Shown piece by piece: positions 60,201 through 64,000 of a DNA stretch of 64,000 nt. The stretch covers positions 1-64,000 of the forward strand of contig JBCAXE010000005.1 in assembly GCA_038534195.1 (NCBI GenBank). The letters run 5' to 3'. Every line of letters starts with the position of its first letter. Position 1 is the first letter of the stretch. This DNA is from JAJFFW01 sp038534195 (GTDB lineage Bacteria; Pseudomonadota; Alphaproteobacteria; Caulobacterales; Parvularculaceae). Under the pieces are notes generated by a model. It was not told the DNA's origin and did no database searches. It saw nothing but the letters and a program-made list of their open reading frames with translations. The position numbers were made by a program, and so were the translations under genes.

Positions 60201-61439
60201 ATGCGACAGCACAGTGATTTGACGCAAGAGCTCGCTTTTCTCGACGGGCGCCGCGATGCAATGACTCGCCAATTGCGGGACTGGTGCGCGATCAATTCGG
60301 GCAGCGCCAATCTCGAAGGGTTGGCGGCCATGCGCGGCGTTCTGGCGGACGCCTTCGCCCAGCTTGAGGCGGACGTCGAGACGTTACCGGCGCAACCGCA
60401 TCACCTAGTGACGCCGAAAGGCGAGCTTATTGAACAGCCCGTCGGCGATTGCCTTCGCATCGTAAAGAGGCCCCAGGCGCCAGTGCGCGTCTTGCTCACC
60501 GGTCATATGGACACCGTCTTCGGGGCCGATCATCCGTTTCAGGATCAAAAACTGATCGACGACGACACGCTGAACGCGCCAGGCGCCGCCGATATGAAAG
60601 GCGGGCTTCTTGTGATGTTGTCGGCCCTTCAGGCGGTCGAACAATCGTCTTACGCTGACCGCGTTGGGTATGAAGTCATTATCAACGCCGATGAGGAGAT
60701 TGGCTCGCATGGCTCGCTCGGCCACCTCACGGCCGCGGCGTCGCGCGCGCAGTTTGCGTGCGTCTATGAGCCGGCGCTGGCGGACGGCACACTCGCCGGC
60801 GCGCGCAAGGGCAGCGGCAATTTCTCGGTGGTGATCACAGGCAAGAGCGCCCATGCGGGACGCGAGCACCATTTGGGGCGTAACGCGCTTGTGGCTGCAG
60901 CTTCGTTCATTTCTGAAATCGACGCGGTAACGGGACAACGCGACGGGCTCACCGTCAATGTGGCGAAAATCGACGGCGGCGGGCCGAACAATGTGGTGCC
61001 GGAAAAAGCGATCGTGCGGTTCAATGTGCGCGTGGAGCAGCCCGCGGACGCCGATTGGTTCAATGGAGAGGTGAAGGCCGCGGCGGCCCGCATCGACAAC
61101 CTCGACGGTTTCGCCGCCGCCGTCCATGGCGGGTTCGGCCGTCCGCCGAAGCCCATGACGCTGCAATTGCGCGCCTTCTTTGAGGCGCTGAAGGGGGTGG
61201 GCGCCGAATTAGGGATCGAGATCGGTTGGAAAGCCACAGGCGGCTGTTGCGACGGCAACAATATCGCGGCGGCGGGCATTCCCGTGATCGATACGCTTGG
61301 CGTGCGCGGCGCGCATATTCATTCCTCTAACGAATATGTGTGTCTCGATAGCCTGGAGGAACGCGCAAAGCTGTCGGCGTTGTTGCTGATGCGGATCGCG
61401 GCGGGCGACATTCCCAATCCAGGAGCGGCGGTCCAATAA
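60201..61439 (+). CDS. M20-family metallohydrolase in the AST operon
   Basis: Encodes 412 aa. M20/ArgE/CPG2-like zinc peptidase: LLTGHMDTVFGADHP, APGAADMKGGLLVM, INADEEIGSHGSLGH (catalytic Glu) and VYEPALADGTLAGARKGSGN, with a lid domain (KSAHAGREHHLGRNAL) and C-terminal His in GAHIHSSNEYV. It is the first gene of an arginine-succinyltransferase operon and overlaps astA by one base. It could deacylate N2-succinylglutamate (the AstE step) or a related N-acyl amino acid; substrate is inference. Confidence 0.8.
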   Translation: MRQHSDLTQELAFLDGRRDAMTRQLRDWCAINSGSANLEGLAAMRGVLADAFAQLEADVETLPAQPHHLVTPKGELIEQPVGDCLRIVKRPQAPVRVLLTGHMDTVFGADHPFQDQKLIDDDTLNAPGAADMKGGLLVMLSALQAVEQSSYADRVGYEVIINADEEIGSHGSLGHLTAAASRAQFACVYEPALADGTLAGARKGSGNFSVVITGKSAHAGREHHLGRNALVAAASFISEIDAVTGQRDGLTVNVAKIDGGGPNNVVPEKAIVRFNVRVEQPADADWFNGEVKAAAARIDNLDGFAAAVHGGFGRPPKPMTLQLRAFFEALKGVGAELGIEIGWKATGGCCDGNNIAAAGIPVIDTLGVRGAHIHSSNEYVCLDSLEERAKLSALLLMRIAAGDIPNPGAAVQ

Positions 61440-62449
61440 TGATCCCGATTATTCGACCCGTCCGGCTGACGGACTTTGACGATATCTACGCGCTTGCCCA
61501 GCGCTCCGGCGGCGGTATGACCAATCTGCCGCCCGACGAGGACGCGTTGCGCGCACGCGTTGAATTCGCCGTTGAGAGCTTCAATGCCAAGGCGAGCGAG
61601 CCAGGGCCGGAAGTCTACATGATGGTGCTGGAACGGGACGGGTGCGTCGAGGGAACGGCGGCGGTGTTCTCCTCCATCGGCCTCGATTCCGGTTTCGTGA
61701 ACTACAAGGTGAACTGGACGTTCCATGCGTCCGAGCAATTAAACAAGCGCATCAAGCGGCGCCTTTTGGTGCCGACCCATGATTTCACAGGCAGCGCCGA
61801 GGTCGGCTCGCTCTTCCTGTCGCCCGAAGCGCGCGGCGGCGGGTTTGGAAAGTTTCTGGCGCGCACGCGCTACATGTTCATCGCCCAATCGCCGAATATA
61901 GTCGGCGATCGTATCTGTGCGGAGCTTCGGGGCTGGCGCGCGCCCGACGGTCGCCAACCTTTCTGGGAGGCGCTGGGCCGCAATTTCTTCGATATGGAGT
62001 TTGAAGAGGCCGACGTTCATAATGCAGCCAACGGCAATCAATTCATCGCCGATCTGATGCCGCGCATTTCGATCTATGTGTGCCTGTTGCCGGAAGCGGC
62101 TCGTGAGTGCATCGGCAAGCCCCATGACAGCGCCATCCCGGCCTATCAGATGCTGTTGCGCGAGGGTTTTGAATATAACGACTATGTGGATATTTTCGAC
62201 GCTGGGCCTCTGGTCGACACAAAGACCAGCAATATTCGGACGATCCGCGAAAGCCATCTTGTGACGGTCGCCGCCGTCAAGGAACCTGTCGATCCAGCCG
62301 ACGCGATCATCGTGAATGGCGCCGTCGATACGTTCCGGGCTGCGCATGCGGGGATAGAGGTCCGCGGCGACGCCGCGACGATCTCCGCCGAGACGGCTGA
62401 GGCGCTGCAGGTCGAAAAAGGGTCAACAATCAGATGGGTCGCATGGTGA
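61439..62449 (+). CDS. astA: Arginine N-succinyltransferase
   Basis: Encodes 336 aa. Transfers succinyl from succinyl-CoA to the alpha-amino group of arginine, first step of the AST catabolic pathway. GNAT-like N-terminus (IRPVRLTDFDDIYALAQRSG), acyl-CoA site EVGSLFLSPEARGGGFGKFL and the AstA-specific RDGRQPFWEALGRNFFDMEF-like segment. Couples to the M20 gene by TAATG overlap; astD follows in 4 bp. Confidence 0.94.
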   Translation: MIPIIRPVRLTDFDDIYALAQRSGGGMTNLPPDEDALRARVEFAVESFNAKASEPGPEVYMMVLERDGCVEGTAAVFSSIGLDSGFVNYKVNWTFHASEQLNKRIKRRLLVPTHDFTGSAEVGSLFLSPEARGGGFGKFLARTRYMFIAQSPNIVGDRICAELRGWRAPDGRQPFWEALGRNFFDMEFEEADVHNAANGNQFIADLMPRISIYVCLLPEAARECIGKPHDSAIPAYQMLLREGFEYNDYVDIFDAGPLVDTKTSNIRTIRESHLVTVAAVKEPVDPADAIIVNGAVDTFRAAHAGIEVRGDAATISAETAEALQVEKGSTIRWVAW

Positions 62450-62453
62450 CGAA

Positions 62454-63932
62454 ATGAGCGGACTGGTTAAGGAACAGATTTTTATCAACGGCAGATGGCG
62501 CGATGGGCAGGGCGCGCCGTTTTCGTCGGTCGATCCGTCAAAAGGCGCCCAGATCCACACGCTGAACGCCGCGACAGCGCTGGATGTGAGCCATGCGGTC
62601 GAGGCGGCGCGCGCAGCATTCAAAGGTTGGGCGCTGACGCCTCTTAGCGAACGCATCGCTATCGTTGAACGTTACCGCGACATCATCAAGCGAGACGCGG
62701 AGAAGTTGGCGCGCATCATTTCACGCACGACAGGCAAGCCCTTGTGGGAGACGAAGACGGAAGCCGCCGCCGTCGCAGGCAAGGTGGATATCTCGATCCG
62801 CGCCTATGATGAACGCACCGGTGAAAAGGAAACGGCCGCCGGCGCAACGCGCGGCGTTTTGCGGCACAAGCCTCACGGCGTTCTCGCCGTCCTCGGACCC
62901 TTTAATTTCCCGGCGCACCTGCCAAACGGTCACATCATTCCGGCGCTGATTGCGGGCAATGCAGTTGTTTTCAAGCCGAGCGAAATCACGCCGGGGCCCG
63001 GCGCCTTTATCGTGCAGGCGATGGAGGAGGCGGGCGTGCCGGCGGGCGTTGTGAACCTCGTCCAGGGCGGACGCGAGACCGGTGAGGCGTTGGCCGCTCA
63101 CGACGATATTGACGGGCTGCTGTTTACGGGCGGCGTCGGCACTGGCGCAGCGCTCCATCGTGTCTTTGCTGAAAAGCCGGGAAAGATTTTGGCGCTTGAA
63201 CTTGGCGGCAACAATCCGCTGATCTGGTGGGATGCGGAGAATGTGGACGCGGCGGCGTTCGCCGTCGTCCAGTCGGCATTTTTAACGTCCGGCCAGCGCT
63301 GCACATGTGCGCGGCGACTGATCATTCCCGAAGGCGAAGCCGGCGATCGCGCATTGAAAGCGCTTGATGCGCTGACGGACCGGCTGATCATGGACGAGCC
63401 TTTCGCCGATCCGCAACCGTTCCACGGCCCTGTCATTTCATCGGAAGCCGCCGCCGGCCTCGTGGGCGCCTTTGAACAGCGCACCGCGCTCGGCGGCGAG
63501 GTGATCCGGCGTCTCACGGTCGCCGAGGAGGGCAGCGCTTTTGTCTCGCCCGGCATCATCGATATGACCAACGCGCATGATATTCCCGATGAGGAACATT
63601 TCGGTCCCATGCTTCAGGTTTATCGCACCAACGACTTCGACAAGGCGATCGATCTTGCGAACGCCACCCGGTTCGGCCTTTCAGCGGGGCTCCTCAGCGA
63701 CGATCACGCGAAATGGCATAAATTCCTGGCCCTTTCCCGCGCGGGCGTCGTTAACTGGAACCGGCAAACAACGGGCGCGTCAGGCGCAGCGCCGTTCGGC
63801 GGGATCGGACATTCAGGCAATCATCGCCCAAGCGCTTATTACGCTGCCGACTATTGCGCTTATCCGGTCGCTTCCATGGAAGGCGACGCCTTGCTGCCCA
63901 TGGCTGACGAGCAGGTGGGTGTGTGCGTCTGA
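62454..63932 (+). CDS. astD: Succinylglutamate-semialdehyde dehydrogenase
   Basis: Encodes 492 aa. ALDH superfamily: LFTGGVGTGAALHRVFAEKP cofactor region, LALELGGNNPLIWWD with catalytic Glu, SGQRCTCARRLIIP with the nucleophilic Cys, and C-terminal NRQTTGASGAAPFGGIGHSG. The last motif is characteristic of AstD. Oxidises N-succinylglutamate semialdehyde to succinylglutamate. Length standard. Confidence 0.94.
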   Translation: MSGLVKEQIFINGRWRDGQGAPFSSVDPSKGAQIHTLNAATALDVSHAVEAARAAFKGWALTPLSERIAIVERYRDIIKRDAEKLARIISRTTGKPLWETKTEAAAVAGKVDISIRAYDERTGEKETAAGATRGVLRHKPHGVLAVLGPFNFPAHLPNGHIIPALIAGNAVVFKPSEITPGPGAFIVQAMEEAGVPAGVVNLVQGGRETGEALAAHDDIDGLLFTGGVGTGAALHRVFAEKPGKILALELGGNNPLIWWDAENVDAAAFAVVQSAFLTSGQRCTCARRLIIPEGEAGDRALKALDALTDRLIMDEPFADPQPFHGPVISSEAAAGLVGAFEQRTALGGEVIRRLTVAEEGSAFVSPGIIDMTNAHDIPDEEHFGPMLQVYRTNDFDKAIDLANATRFGLSAGLLSDDHAKWHKFLALSRAGVVNWNRQTTGASGAAPFGGIGHSGNHRPSAYYAADYCAYPVASMEGDALLPMADEQVGVCV

Positions 63933-63951
63933 TGATAAGGCGTTTTAGAAA

Positions 63952-64000
63952 ATGACCTACACTGAAGTAAATTTCGACGGTCTGATCGGTCCTACCCATA
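63952..64000 (+). CDS. astB: N-succinylarginine dihydrolase, first 16 codons (partial)
   Basis: The frame opens with ATG at 63952 and reads MTYTEVNFDGLIGPTH before the window ends. EVNFDGLIGPTH is the conserved N-terminus of AstB, and position after astD fits. 19 bp after astD. Confidence 0.85.
   Translation, partial: MTYTEVNFDGLIGPTH

Noticed and set aside
1..64000. CRISPR array, rRNA genes, insertion sequences, prophage, classical riboswitches
   Set aside because: No regularly spaced repeats, rRNA signatures, transposase or phage frames, or aptamer-like leaders were seen in reading both strands.

Overview
The window is a chromosomal segment of a Gram-negative alphaproteobacterium. The evidence is an fbcFBC-type petABC operon, the order rpsB-tsf-pyrH-frr-uppS-cdsA-dxr-rseP-bamA-skp-lpxD-fabZ-lpxA-lpxI-lpxB, LpxI in place of LpxH, a GAAC-N7-GAAC SOS box of the alphaproteobacterial type, and hopanoid-transport genes. 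A marine aerobe from the Caulobacterales/Parvularculales/Hyphomonadaceae neighbourhood fits best (inference; no rRNA is present to test it).

Layout. 1-10.9 kb is housekeeping: a partial trmL, the cytochrome bc1 operon petABC, mtnP, ychF-pth-rplY on the minus strand, and several small conserved or unknown proteins. At 11.1-14.8 kb an SOS-controlled promoter drives a 29-codon membrane-peptide gene directly upstream of dnaE. 15-30.4 kb carries translation genes (rpsB, tsf, pyrH, frr) and then envelope biogenesis (uppS, cdsA, dxr, rseP, bamA, skp/ompH, lpxD, fabZ, lpxA, lpxI, lpxB). 30.4-37.1 kb holds the complete cytochrome c maturation system as two divergent operons, ccmDABCE (minus) and ccmFGHI (plus), which serves cytochrome c1 of the bc1 complex. 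A DUF2807 protein and tRNA-Trp(CCA) follow.

Accessory region, 38.4-56.6 kb. Immediately after tRNA-Trp lies a visibly AT-richer block, bordered on the tRNA side by a 22-bp duplication of the tRNA 3' end. It encodes what looks like a complete alginate-utilisation locus apart from the final aldolase. A TonB-dependent receptor imports oligomers. A PL6 lyase and a PL17 lipoprotein oligo-lyase cut them to unsaturated uronate. A KdgF cupin linearises the monomer to DEH, and a tripartite TRAP transporter (DctPQM) carries an acid across the inner membrane. Two alternative routes then lead from DEH to KDG: a one-step beta-hydroxyacid-dehydrogenase reductase, and an isomerase (RpiB/LacAB fold) plus SDR pair like the DhuI/DhuD pair of streptococci. 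KdgK phosphorylates KDG. A FadR-type GntR repressor and several ATACCA/TTGGTAT half-sites suggest local control. An exported 581-residue beta-helix protein of unknown specificity may be a further, undescribed lyase. No KDPG aldolase, integrase or transposase was seen.

56.6-64 kb returns to GC-rich sequence: hpnM/hpnN-like hopanoid transport genes on the minus strand, then an arginine succinyltransferase (AST) operon consisting of an M20 hydrolase, astA, astD and the start of astB at the window edge.

Points judged most worth a second look: the SOS-box/29-aa peptide (SidA-like in size and control), the unassigned beta-helix protein, the doubled DEH-to-KDG pathway, and the tRNA-Trp duplication scar.
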